From Sparassis latifolia (taxonomy: Eukaryota; Basidiomycota; Agaricomycetes; Polyporales; Sparassidaceae): 64,000 bases of DNA. Below are positions 10,976-21,942 of the stretch, piece by piece. The position numbers were made by a program, and so were the translations under genes. The notes beneath the pieces were generated by a model, which ran no database searches, was not told where the DNA came from, and worked only from the letters and a program-made list of their open reading frames with translations. Positions within the stretch are counted from its first letter, which is position 1, and the number at the start of each line of letters is the position of its first letter. The DNA is taken from assembly GCA_018466975.1 (NCBI GenBank), contig CM031558.1, positions 2,604,001-2,668,000 on the forward strand. The letters run 5' to 3'.

Positions 10976-13068
10976 GGATAAAATTCTGCAAATTATCAGC
11001 AATAGGTTATAATTTTCAAAAAGTGAACTACCGTGACCGAACTCACACACGCTAGGCTTGAGATAGCCATAGGGCAACATTCGGAACTGTGGGTGAAGTA
11101 GAGGTGTCAGCGGTAGCTTTGGCGGACACCGCGTGCGCATTTGTGCGAGAACGACCCGTCCAATATGCCACGATGCACTCAACGACGTGAGTCCCCTTTC
11201 TCTCGCCCACGGCACACACTTACCATGGTTCTTTTTGTACCCCAAGGAGAGCAAGTTATCCACATGCCTGATAAAATGCCGCACGCCGAGGACTGCTATG
11301 CTTTCCGTTCTGATTACATTTCAAGTGAGACCATTCAGGTTTCCGTTTTACTGCCTAATGTCCGCCCCAGCACTGGTCAACAATTTAGTGAATGTATCTT
11401 GGAACAGCTACCCTGGCTACCGCATGTATTACTAATTGAACCTTTACCATACTGCCGCTGCCAGCGAGGATCCACGCGTGGTAAGCCCTCCTGTTATAGT
11501 GTGATCACAAGTTCATTGTTCATGTCACTCCCAGGCCGCTGCCTACGCGTGGATAGAGAAAGAAAGGCAAGCGCGCCGTCATCATCATCGATCAGCTGCA
11601 TGAAGAGCTCATTGCCGTCATACTCGGTCCCCCTTCCCTGAGACCGCTCACGCGCTCACATAGAGAAAGACCGGCAATGGCGCCGTCATCGTCCTCGATC
11701 AGCTGCACGAGGAACAGCCAGTCGAGGAGCTCATACTCGGTCTCCCTCCCCAAAACCGCTCATGCTCTCACAGAGGAGGCCGCTCTGACACGCCTCATGC
11801 CGGCTACGCCAATGCGTCCGAACGCAAATAGATGAGTACCCCCACCGCTTGCGCATATATGCACTCACTGCCCATCGCGTTCACCGTGACTGCGCGCAAC
11901 TCAATTCATCGCGCTTACTGCGCCGCGCGCCTTCCCCCCGCATTCCCTTTAAACCACGCATCGTGTGCCATCAGCTCTCCATCCAATCCGCCCGCCACAC
12001 TCACCGGCAATGTGTGCATCACTGCCTCCATTCCACATGACAGCATCACTAATGTCGTCAACTGCTGAGACTCACCCCAATGTGAGTCACATTTACCGCC
12101 GCCTGCCACCCAAGCTATCAAGCAAACAGGGCTCCATGTACGTGTTCATTGTGCACATCATCCTTCAGATTCATGCCAAGTTCCATGCCCTCTCCGCTGA
12201 TTTCACCAAATCAAAAAATGACAAATCGGAACGATTGGTCACAGCCTGCAACCACCTGCTCAAGATGCACGATGTCACATGTTCCCTGCTGTCTTCTACC
12301 CTTCAACGCAGACCCCGAAAAACCACCGTCCTCATGGATCGCACCTAGGACACCAATGGCCTTGCCAGTCACAGATCCAAGACCTTCTTCTGGACAACAT
12401 TATGTATGTCTTGCCTTCATCCCACATCAGGACTCACCAGACTCGTGCAGTCGTCACATGTCTCTGTGAGGCCTTCCGAGGTCATGCCATTGCCCACTAT
12501 GTCACTCACCTTCTCAAAGCCCAACCCCTCACCTTCGAATGGTAGGCCATCTGTCCCCTTGCACTTTGGCAACTCTTGTGCTTTGGCTCGCTCATGTTGT
12601 TGTAGGTTGTCCATGTGCCTCGCTGTATCTGTCCCATGTCCATTATCCCTGTACCATAGGTGCATCTCAGGCACCCGTGGAGTGTCTCATTGACTCCCAT
12701 ACACTAAGATGGCAGTATGTGTTGGAATAATGCACTTCATCATGCACACTGTTCTGCGAAGTTCTTGTTCACATTGGAATGTACTAATGGAAATTCTTAC
12801 ACGAGATAAACAATAAATGATTTCTCTAATTTTCGAATGCTCTTGTGTTGTTTATAACAATAACATACTCACTATATTAGTAGTGTACTTGTACCACTCC
12901 CCCTCAGTGTTTTCTGGATGAGAGCACTGAGGGTGAGTATTCTAACTGACTATCTTATGATTACCTAACTGATTGCATACCTAGACCGTGATTGTATTGA
13001 CTAGGTATGCCTAAATGTATTCATAGTGTCTTCTGGATGAGAGCACTGAGGACCACGATTGTACTAAC
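10976..13068. other. Degenerate repetitive region without an intact gene
   Basis: It contains diverged copies of segments seen at 8430-8960, and two tandem ~110-bp units at about 11551-11640 and 11660-11750 that share CATAGAGAAAGA-like and TCGATCAGCTGCA motifs. Between 12090 and 12730 there are overlapping ORFs on both strands with no recognisable product. Near 12718 the sequence TGTGTTGGAATAATGCACTT resembles a copia-type LTR start. CTGGATGAGAGCACTGAGG occurs twice (near 12914 and 13034). No coding call is made. Confidence 0.4.
11551..11750. repeat. Two tandem ~110-bp units
   Basis: GAGAAAGA, GCCGTCATC and TCGATCAGCTGCA followed by GAGCTCAT recur about 110 bp apart (first unit near 11551, second near 11660). 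Confidence 0.5.
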
Positions 13069-13070
13069 TA

Positions 13071-13093
13071 CACCACCAGGCGACGCGGGTACC
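13071..13093 (+). repeat. Left terminal inverted repeat of the Plavaka element
   Basis: A 23-bp terminus beginning CACCACCAGG and ending GGGTACC; it pairs with 21305-21327 at 18 of 23 positions. Confidence 0.8.
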
Positions 13094-13400
13094 GGGCGGA
13101 TACTGGGTCCGAAAACATTTGGCCGGTAGTTAGCATGTAACCGCCGGTTACGTATCAAGCATATAGTTCGTAACTAAACTCAGCTAACCATCCGGTATAT
13201 GGTTTGGATACCTGGTGTTTACCTACCGTTAGTTAATTTGTAGTCATCCACTAGTTACTTTCTATGTAGCTGGCGGTTACCGGCTGGCGCCATGGTACAG
13301 TTACCAGGTGGGTAACTGGAATTGGGTAACTGGTGGGTACCCAGTGTCAGTTATCCGCTGGGTACCCGTTGGGTAACTGTGCGGTACCCATACTGTACAA
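13094..13400. repeat. Left subterminal repeat array (GGTAAC/GGTACC motifs)
   Basis: Many copies of GGTAAC, GGTTAC, GGTACC and their complements, densest at 13267-13393 (for example TTACCAGGTGGGTAACTGG, GGTGGGTACCCAG, GGGTACCCGTTGGGTAAC). In CACTA elements such arrays are transposase-binding sites; that role is inferred here. Confidence 0.65.
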
Positions 13401-13958
13401 CATTGCCTATCAGACTACATTATTTTTAGTGTTGATGGTGCAAATCTGTCAAGTTTTCCTTAAGCATGTTCATAATATCTCTCTCAGCCCATGCCGCTGT
13501 TGCTGTTGCCATCGTAGTATGCCATCACAAAAAGTGCCGCCAGATTTTATCCATTTTAAGTTGGGAGAAGTATTTTGCTCCTTCTGATCGTAATATAAGT
13601 TTATACTGATCACCACGTAAGTTGATCACATTATCCCTCAACTTAGCTTTAGATAACAAGGTGCGGAATAATGCTGCCTCTTGTAAGTCTATACCGAGTC
13701 ATTTATAATTATGTCGTTATTCTTCTACAAGGAGCAGTAATATTTCACTTGTATAACGCGAACTGCAGGCAAGTCGGACGGGCCCGAGCACCTTAGTGAT
13801 GCATGTTCACACCTCTCGATCTCTTCAGATGCAGCTCGAGCACAAAATATAATTAAGACATAATGATAGTTGTCTACTATATGTCTCGGACCATTTGCAA
13901 GCTTCTCAACACTGTGTTCATCATGCTCCTCTATTCAACAAGGCCAGCTATTCATGGG
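13401..13958. other. Non-coding part of the Plavaka element
   Basis: Low-GC sequence between the subterminal array and the first ORF. No gene seen. Confidence 0.45.
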
Positions 13959-14694
13959 TTAATCAGTCCATGACTGTGAAAGTGATTGGGCAAGCAGGAA
14001 ACAAACCACTCGAGAAGTCAACCACTGCGGATAAACCACGGGTGCATGCAATTCCTCGTCGCTCTCCGGCTCGGTCACTGAACTCTCCTCATCCGCGGCA
14101 GTCTTCGTTAATAGTGCTCGAGTAGGTTGCTTGATGGTTTCATTTTTGGTGGAATGCCCACGGCCTTGGCGGAATGTCGAGCTCGAATTCTCATCGGAGT
14201 TTTCTCGCTTACACTTCCTCTTCGGAGCTAGCAGAGGTGAGTCTTCATGCTGCCGCTTCGTCATAGAGTCGTGACGGGACGTCAGTTGGAGAGAATTTGA
14301 TGCCGCTGAATGCAACTCCCTTGGTTTCCTCTCCGCCAGGTGGATGGTCTAGATATTGAGTTCCTGTGAGTCTCAAGTACGTCCGACAGTGTTTCTGCTC
14401 TCACTGACTATTGGATCGACTGTCCTTGGAATAACAACCACCGTCAAAGGTTTACTTTCAGGGTGGGGGGCACAGAGAACTATATTCTGTACCACCCAAA
14501 CATTGCAGTAAGTGGAATGAGTAATACGAGGCTTGACTTACCACAGGATCCAGTGTTCTCGGCACAACAATTAGAGTGAGAGGCTCCACATTGGGATAGC
14601 CATTCAGCACGTTGGAGCTACTGCACTCGATGACTCGTCCATGGTCAGGTGGAGCTGACATTGGGTTGCAGGGGACGGGGAATGGCACGGTCAA
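13959..14694 (-). other. Possible divergent gene inside the Plavaka element
   Basis: There are two minus-strand open frames, 14694-14458 and 14315-13959. The first has VPFPVPCNPMSAPPDHGR and ends TLIVVPRTLDPVV next to a GTAAGT donor. A second, similar motif (TVVVIPRTVDPIV) occurs in the stretch between them, suggesting a local duplication. The second frame is charged with a nuclear-signal-like PKRKCKR and an Asp/Glu/Ser patch (EESSVTEPESDEE). They may be exons of one nuclear protein divergent to the transposase, but no family is recognised and the start is not an ATG in the first frame. Confidence 0.35.
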
Positions 14695-14989
14695 GAGGAA
14701 GGAAACAGAGGATGCTTACAGCGCTGGACCGGCGTCTCAACGACCCAAATTTTCCCACTGTGGGACTCAACGTTCAACTCTCAATATCGCAGCACACTCG
14801 TTGTGCATGTCCAAGTCACTATTCACACCATATTTTACCACCGTGAGTACTGAATTTCTCTGCATCAAGTGTGACTGCTGATGGTGTTCTTTGCGCAGGT
14901 GATAATTTCTATTTAATTTATTTCCACCCTCTTTCTCAAGTCAAATCCGCTGGCATCAAGGGTAACCGCGACGTATCTATCCCACCTGG

Positions 14990-17900
14990 ATGCCACGATG
15001 TCGGTGCGGGAAGTCGTACAGTGAAGTTCATCATTACAACACTCACAAAGCGAAATGCGTGGTCGCTATACGTGCTTCACGGGAAACGTACGAACTTGCA
15101 CAGGTATTGGGGGCTGACCCGCCATTGAAAAGGCCGCACATGGAAACGGTATGTACGGTTGTACTCAGTCACTGGCAGACTTCTCAATGTAATTTAGAAC
15201 AATGGCCGCATCATTGTACCTGGAATGCAGGTGCACAGAGAGCTGTACTCTGCATCTCTGCCCGAAACTGCATTTGAAGTATGTGACTTATTCCAATTTT
15301 GGGTCAGATCTAGTGCTGATGGTACAACACTCTTCAGGGCTCATCATCTGGTGAAGATATCTCATCAGGAGACTTGCTCGCGGATGCCACATCCATGCCT
15401 GAGATAACCGACAAGCCGCGCACCCGTAGTGGCCATCGTCTGCGTCCCACCTGGAAGGTTCGAGATTCACTGCCTACAGGGCCTGGTGGATTGGATATAC
15501 AACACCCAGAATCTACACAGAATCCACAGCCTCTGCAGCCTTCGCGCCGCGTACTTCTTCTCGTTACAGAGAAGATTTGCACTGTGGCCAACCATTTCGG
15601 TCTCAGCTTCCTGTACAAGCGGTGGCCTTCTCAGGCTCCCCGCATGGATGTCAATCTCGAAGAATGCTACGCGCCTACTGCGAACCAGGCAGCTGCAAAG
15701 AAGTCGAGACATTCGGTATTGGACATTATATTCCCCTATCCTAATCTCAATGCTTGGCGTTTCACACACCACTACTGGCTGGCCGGAGACAAAAAATCTC
15801 AGGCAGAGCGTGACGCAATGCAGAACCTGGTCACCCGCAAGGACTTTAATTCGGACGATCTTTTAGGTGTCAGTTTTAACAGGCTCGATGAAGAATTAGC
15901 CAATGATGAGCAAACACCATGGTCCGATGAGCGAGGAGGGTGGCAAAAATCAGGAGTGACAATTGGTATACCTATGGGAGAGAAGTCTACACAGGCCTCT
16001 CGGCGTGCTATGAATAATGCACGGGTATGCACGGAGTGACACGAACATGTGGAGGACACTCCGGCAGAGCATGCGATCCCTGGCATGCAGTTTACGGTCC
16101 CGGATTTCTGGCACAAAAACCTGTGCACGGAGATCAAAGAGACATTAAGCTCAAATCCTGCAGCTCGCAACTTTGTATTTGACCTGTCATTTGTGGAATA
16201 CAAGCGCCCTGGGGTCGATGGAGCACCAGAACGTGTTTACGGTGAACTTTACAACTCGGAGGTGTTTGTGAACAAGGACCTTCGGCTACAACACTCCCCA
16301 CGAGAACCGGGATGTGACCTACCACGGGCCATCATCGGCTTGATGTTCTGGTCGGACGCGACCCACATTCCTCAGTTTGGACAGTCAAAGGTTTGGCCAA
16401 ATTACATGTATTTTGCAAACCAGTCAAAGTATGCTCGTGCACGCCCAACTGCGGCAGCTGCCCATCATGTTGCATATTTTCCCTCCGTAAGTGACTTGTT
16501 TATCCTGTGACATCTTTGATGCTGACTCAATGACAGTTGCCTGACCATGTACAAGACTTCATTCGCTCTCAGAACTTTATGTATGCATATGAACATGGAA
16601 TTGTCGTCGACTGCATTGATGGGGTGCGGCATCGAGTATATCCGCGTATATTCACTTACTTAGACGACTATCCAGAAAAGTGAGTCATGACCTAACCCAT
16701 ACTCGTTTTTGATCTGATTGGAATCCAGAGTATTGATTGCCACTCTGCATGACAAGGGGCATTGTCCATGCCCTCGTTGTCTAGTTACAATGGATAAAAT
16801 TCCAGAACTGGGAACACAGGCAGATCGTACGCTTCGCGAGACATCAGCTCGTGTAGATAGTGTCGCGCGACAAACCCGAGTGGCGCACGCTCGTGATCTT
16901 ATTTACAAACAAGGCTATGTTGTAAACAGCACCAAGGTTGATGAGTTACTGAAAGGAGATTCGTTGGTGCCGACGGAGGTGCGCAGAGTTACCCTGAATG
17001 GCGGTTCTCATGCTAACAGACAGGTGTAGAATGTATTCTCCAATTGTCTGCTACGCTTTGGACTCAACTCTTCCTCCTCCTCGTTGTGGATCTTCTGCAC
17101 GAATTTGAACTTGGTGTATGGAAGGCCCTATTTGTGCACCTCATCAGAATTCTAGAGGCCCACGATGGAGATTTGGTACATGAACTTAATAGGAGGTAAG
17201 TGCTCAAGTACTTCATCCCTGTAGAATGTTCTTACTTGTGCCACAGGTTTCGGCAGGTTCCTACATTTGGTCGGACCACTATACGTGCATTTGCCGCCAA
17301 TGTATCTGAGATGAAGCGGATGGCTGCACGGGACTTCGAGGACATTTTGCAGGTATGCTTGCCTTCACGTCACAGCTGTTTTGCTAATTGCGTGCACAGT
17401 GTTGTATTCCATGTTTCGAAGGTCTGCTCTCATCGCCGCACAATGAAACTATCCTGTCACTTCTCTATGTCATGGCATACTGGCACGGCCTTGCCAAGAT
17501 GCGTATGCACACAGATACATCTCTTCGTGTACTGGACCACACCACTACTGTCCTGGGGACTCACTTACGTTACTTTACTGCGGTGACATGTGAGGCCTTT
17601 GCAACTAAGGAAACAGAGGTGGAGTATGCTGCTCGCCAGTGTGCACAAGTATGCCAAAATGTCGCACGAGGTGGACCAACCTCTAGTGCAGCTACAAATC
17701 GGTCTGGACGTCGTGCATGCACGTTCAACATGGGTACAATTAAGGGGCACATGCTTGGGGATTACGTACATTGCATCAAGTGCTCTGGGATGACTGATTC
17801 ATACAGCACTCAATTGGTGAGTCTGCCTATGCTTTCGCTGCTTACAGTTGACCACAAAATAACATCCCAGGGCAAGCACGAACATCGCTGAGCCAAGGCT

Positions 17901-19130
17901 CGCTACCGTCGTACTAACCAATGCAAGACAAATGATCAACTGGTCAAGATTGACGTACGTCAAACCCGCATGTGTCAAATGGCTCATGATCTTTGTGAGC
18001 AAGGGGTAGATGTTCCCGGAATGTCCCCGACCAAAGTGGATGGTGACGCGACAATATTCTTGAACATGGACCCAAAGGTGCATGACCATATTGCCACTGA
18101 GCAAAAAAACATCATTTTTCTTCGAGACTGGCAAGCAGGTCAACCCGATGACCCCGCAATTCAGGTATGTTACTAGTCAGATCCTGAAGCCTATATCTGA
18201 AGTCGTCTCATAGTCTTTCATGTCTGATCTGCACTTATACTTGCAAGACCAACTAAGTAGCACAGACGAAACCGTGCTTGACCCCGACATTCAGGTAACC
18301 ATTCACCATGACTGCATTTATCAGCACACCATTGCTCGCATCAACTACACAACGTACGATGTCCAGCGGGATCAAGATCTTATCAACCCCCGCATTGGCA
18401 AGTGTGCGATTATGGTATACCACCCTACAACTCCTGGTGTCTCATCACGGCCTTGGGTGTTTGCATCGGTACTCGACATCTATCATACATTAATCCTGCG
18501 CCCGGGAATGTCGGAGCCCAAGCGCATGGAGTTTCTGTGGGTACGCTGGATGCATACGGTAGACATATTCACACATGGACCTGCCGTCAAACACATGAAA
18601 CGTGTCGCATTTGAACCACTTAGCTCTCCAAATGCCTTTGGTTTTATCAATCCAGCGCAGGTGATCCGAGCTTGCCACTTGATTCCCGCATTTCATCACA
18701 TTCATATCACTGACTTGCCCTCGGTTGCCCGTGATCCTGAGGGTGATTGGAGATACTACTATGTCAATCGGTGCGTGATGTCTCACTGAATGTTCTAGCT
18801 TCTCACTCATTCCACAGATTTGTTGACCGAGACATGTTCACTCGGTTTGCTGGCCTTGGCATTGGACACGTTGAAGCGCAGCTTGAGCATGTCGAAACCA
18901 TGTCTGAGGATGAAGATCTTACCTCACAAGAGCGCACCGGCACTCCACCATCATCCGTGAATAATGTTCCAGTGACATTGGACGATATCGAAGTGCTTGA
19001 ACCTGCTGAAGCTGCTGAAGCCGCTGATGACATGGACCTTGCGGACCTTGATGAGGAGAATGTGGAGGAACCCAGTGACGTCGACAATGCAGACCCTAGT
19101 GACATTGACGATGATTATGATGAGCTCTAG
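14990..19130 (+). pseudogene. Plavaka (CACTA-like) transposase, inactivated
   Basis: A multi-exon gene with short introns. It starts with a zinc-finger-like segment (CRCGKSYSEVHHYNTHKAKC, 14999-15058), followed by a Plavaka-type core: LRPTWKVRDSLPTGP, FPYPNLNAWRFTHHYWLAG, PREPGCDLPRAIIGLMFWSD, FANQSKYARARPTAAAAHHV, then YPRIFTYLDDYPEK, ATLHDKGHCPCPRCLV and VDLLHEFELGVWKALF. The Asp in FWSDATH and the YLDDYPEK Asp pair look intact. The C-terminus is very acidic (18900-19130). Two in-frame TGA codons break it: 16037-16039 before HEHVEDTP, and after GKHEHR (about 17889), where relatives usually read EHRRVKR. Relatives cut and paste DNA using terminal inverted repeats; this copy needs help in trans if it moves at all. 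Confidence 0.85.
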
Positions 19131-19220
19131 GTTCAGGTTCTCGATTGTGCTAGTCTCAACTGGTCTGACATTTTAGTGATCAGTCAGATTCCAATACGGG
19201 TCAGTTGCGGTCCTTGAAAT

Positions 19221-20816
19221 TTGTTACTAATACTATACAGTCCCTCACGCAGCACAAATACACGAAGCCGGTCCATCAACGACTTCTTTGCTTCCTCCCC
19301 ATCCTCGCACGCTGCCGAACACATGGCCGAAGAAGGGCAAGTGATCCCAGCACAATGTCGCCACTCCGAACTTGGCCACGATGAGGATAATACTGACGAC
19401 ATGCGTCTTATCAAAAAAAGGCAAGTTTGATTCCCACACCACCTTCAAGATTATCTTACGGCATCATGGGAGATGCCTGGCGTGACATTCAGACGATTAT
19501 AGATGTCAGCTTTACATGGAACCCACACACAGACATGTCGACTGTCTCATACAGGTAGTAGTACAATACAATCTTGGTTATGACTCATCTGATTCTGATG
19601 TAATGTTTCTTCAGGCAAAGGAAAATACACGGGTTATACAAGATCCTCTGCAAGTATGCCCCCACGGTACCCGATGCACTTAAGAAGCGCGGTGAATCAG
19701 GATCCATAGAGATCGCACACATGGTATGTGGTATCTTCAAGGCTTGATCAGTACTAATTGTCAGATGAAGCTGGACTCAGGACGGAACTCCGTTCGTGCT
19801 TGTAACATACACGACATTAGAGGTGACATACTGTACTGGCATGAATTTGAGCCCCGCATCGATAAGGACCACAAGTCACTCTGCAGTTTTAACCATCCAG
19901 AATGTGGTTGCTTGTTATGTCCTGCCTCCTACCATTGGGAAGACCCAGCGTGAGTTTTTATCATCTGATACATCCACTACGTTGCTGATACACCGCTGAG
20001 GACTTGCAGAGTACACGAGGGCTTGCGCAATGGAAGCAAGAACTATTCTGCTGGTGCGAGCGACTGACCAAGCTTTCTGTGGGAGAATGAGGAGACCGAT
20101 CAGGAAGATCTTATCAAAGGATTTCTACACAATGAATTGCTCATCAAGGTAAGTCTCTATGTGTGCTACCTCGATGCATGAAGCTACCATTGGCGTTGTA
20201 CAGGCGCTATGCCACATCCTCTGGGGACCTTCTGCTGGACGTGCCGGTCCGACCTTGACAAGCAATGGTGGTAGTAAGAAAAACCAGGGAGGAAGTCGCA
20301 AGCTGAAGGTCATGATCTATCACATCCGGTCGATCACTGTTGGTTCGATAGCCTATTCGGCGATGGTGGTATTTTCTGACAAGCATGTCCGGAAATTTAC
20401 TGACATTCTATCGTCGGCAGGTCCATTTTTCGTTATCATCACAAGGAACCATGAGCGTGGGCGGTGATGGTGGGAAGTTCCCATATGGAGAATTCTACCA
20501 CCGACTCGTTAAGTTTATGGAGCAAGACATGACACCCGCTCAACTACAGACTCTCTTGGACTACTGGACCATGTACGTCGTGCTGACCCTGTCATTTCCA
20601 TGGTGCCTAATATCCTAGCAAACTCATAGTGAGGTCCTCGGCAATGAATTCAAAGACTCGGACAGTGACGCTGACATTGAGAACACTGCAGGGCATATGT
20701 CTATCGCTGCACATATGCGCGCTCAGCAAGCCGACAAGAACCGGGATCATGACAGTGGTGCTAATGTCGAGGATTCTTTGCAGGGTGCCGTGCTTGCGAA
20801 CAGGAACACAGCGTGA
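19221..20816 (+). pseudogene. DUF6698 protein carried by the Plavaka element, inactivated
   Basis: Several exons downstream of and parallel to the transposase. Recognisable blocks are YGIMGDAWRDIQTIIDVS, LYKILCKYAPTVPDALKK, a central RGDILYWHEFEPRIDKDHKS-type region ending CGCLLCPASYHWEDPA, then SFLWENEETDQEDLIKGFLH, ALCHILWGPSAGRAG, SITVGSIAYSAMV and FYHRLVKFMEQDM. This order matches the DUF6698 domain known from Agaricomycete proteins, usually without assigned function. The frame is broken by a TGA where relatives have a Trp in a DWPPFLY-like motif (about 20065), so a TGG-to-TGA change is likely. The acidic C-terminus ends at 20816. Linkage to the transposase inside one pair of inverted repeats makes it element cargo; an accessory role in transposition is inference. 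The 5' end is uncertain. Confidence 0.75.
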
Positions 20817-20880
20817 ATTGTCTGTTGTTGTATAGCCCCATAGTGTACCGCTTGCAATCAATTTTATTATTGTGACCACC

Positions 20881-21063
20881 ATGGATAGTGATCAGAATGA
20901 GTATTATTCTTCCGGTACCCAGAACAATTGCGGCCACTCATGTACCGAATGGTATGCCATTGCAACGGGCATAATTCTTCTGGTGATTGCAAGTGTCACG
21001 GTACTTTTACTACTTGTAACGAGAATAACAGCACATTTTAACAGCATTTTATCAAAGTCCTAA
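20881..21063 (+). CDS. Small single-pass membrane protein ORF (60 residues)
   Basis: The ATG at 20881 has a good context (CCACCATGG). A polar N-terminus of about 26 residues rich in Asn, Ser and Cys is followed by a strongly hydrophobic segment (WYAIATGIILLVIASVTVLL) and a short basic tail. It lies just 65 bp after the DUF6698 frame and before the right subterminal repeats. No family is recognised, and it could be a chance ORF in AT-rich DNA. Confidence 0.35.
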   Translation: MDSDQNEYYSSGTQNNCGHSCTEWYAIATGIILLVIASVTVLLLLVTRITAHFNSILSKS

Positions 21064-21189
21064 CCTTTCATTGTTAAGACAGATTGCCCTTTTATTCATT
21101 CTGCTCATTCTGATGATTTTATCCATTCTAATCACATTATATTGCAATATAATCACATTACAAGTTCCGCGCCTTTTTTGTGATGGCCA

Positions 21190-21304
21190 TCATTGGTTAA
21201 ACTACAGTTAACTATATTATTTACATGATGGGTACTGTGTCAAAACTCTCTGGTGGGTAACCGACGGTTATCCACCAGGTAACTCCGATCCTGGTCATCC
21301 ATCT
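21190..21304. repeat. Right subterminal repeat array of the Plavaka element
   Basis: Contains GGTGGGTAACCGACGGTTAT, CCACCAGGTAACT and CATCTGGTACCC, the same motif class as the left array. Confidence 0.6.
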
Positions 21305-21327
21305 GGTACCCGGCTCATCTGGTAGTG
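21305..21327 (-). repeat. Right terminal inverted repeat of the Plavaka element
   Basis: The complement reads CACTACCAGATGAGCC then GGGTACC, and it is followed outside by TA. Confidence 0.8.
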
Positions 21328-21419
21328 TAGCTCCGAACTTGTAATCTCTATAGTATGATAACCATGTCATTTGTAAACTTTGCTCTAAGTAAGCTCTTTC
21401 AAAAACGATGAGAAAAATA

Positions 21420-21536
21420 CGACCAACCTGGGATTCGAACCCAGAATCTTCAGCTATTCCAAACACACTAGCCTAGTTTCCCCGCTAGTCACGTACGAAC
21501 CGGAAACTGACGCCTTAACCATTAGGCCAGCCGGCC
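21420..21536 (-). tRNA. tRNA-Arg (anticodon CCG) with a 44-nt intron
   Basis: On the minus strand the acceptor 5' arm is GGCCGGC (21536-21530) and pairs, with G-T wobbles, with GTTGGTC (21427-21421); the discriminator is G at 21420. The D arm is GCCT...AGGC, the anticodon stem TCAGT/GCTGA, the loop TT-CCG-G, the T arm CTGGG-TTCGAAT-CCCAG. The intron sits in the canonical place one base after the anticodon and is 44 nt; the mature tRNA is 73 nt before CCA. Anticodon CCG reads CGG (Arg). The 3' end lies 93 bp from the end of the Plavaka element. Confidence 0.88.
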
Positions 21537-21942
21537 CTACTTGAACCTCAATATCTTCTCCTGACGTATGCGATTCCGTACATATCGAAAACTCGGCGAA
21601 ATTCGCAGCCGTCGTCGAGCTATTGCGTCTGGAACGAGGACGGAAGGTGGAGACCCAGAGTAGCATGTGATAATTGAAGCGACAGTTGGTGACCCGGAAG
21701 ATTCGCATTCACTTGCAAATACACACCAACAGATAACATTCAGGCAGGCATGATTACTGAATGTTAAACGTTCCACAGATTTCCTATCCAACGGGATGCG
21801 AGACTCTCAAATAAAACAAGTGTCTGGCAGTCACTACAGCCCCAAGAAGAAAAATACGGGGTTCAACTTCTCGGTCATCGTTCGGTTTCAGTTAAGCACT
21901 TGCTCCCAGAACCGACTTTCGAGCGCGCACTCCTTCGCCATC

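Larger units (their letters stand above)
13071..21327 (+). mobile_element. Complete CACTA/Plavaka DNA transposon, 8257 bp
   Basis: The left end starts CACCACCAGG at 13071. The right end, read inward on the minus strand from 21327, starts CACTACCAGA. The two 23-bp termini match at 18 positions and three of the five differences are transitions. TA flanks both ends (13069-13070 and 21328-21329), consistent with a 2-bp target duplication. Inside are a Plavaka transposase, a DUF6698 gene and small ORFs, with GGTAACT/GGTACCC-type motifs repeated near both ends, as in the subterminal repeats of plant CACTA elements. Both large genes carry TGA stops, so the copy is probably not autonomous now. Confidence 0.85.

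Noticed and set aside
15467..15772. Long minus-strand ORF over the transposase
   Set aside because: It is a shadow of the transposase exon on the plus strand, which has clear family motifs.
18803..19105. Ser-rich minus-strand ORF
   Set aside because: Antisense of the acidic C-terminus of the transposase.
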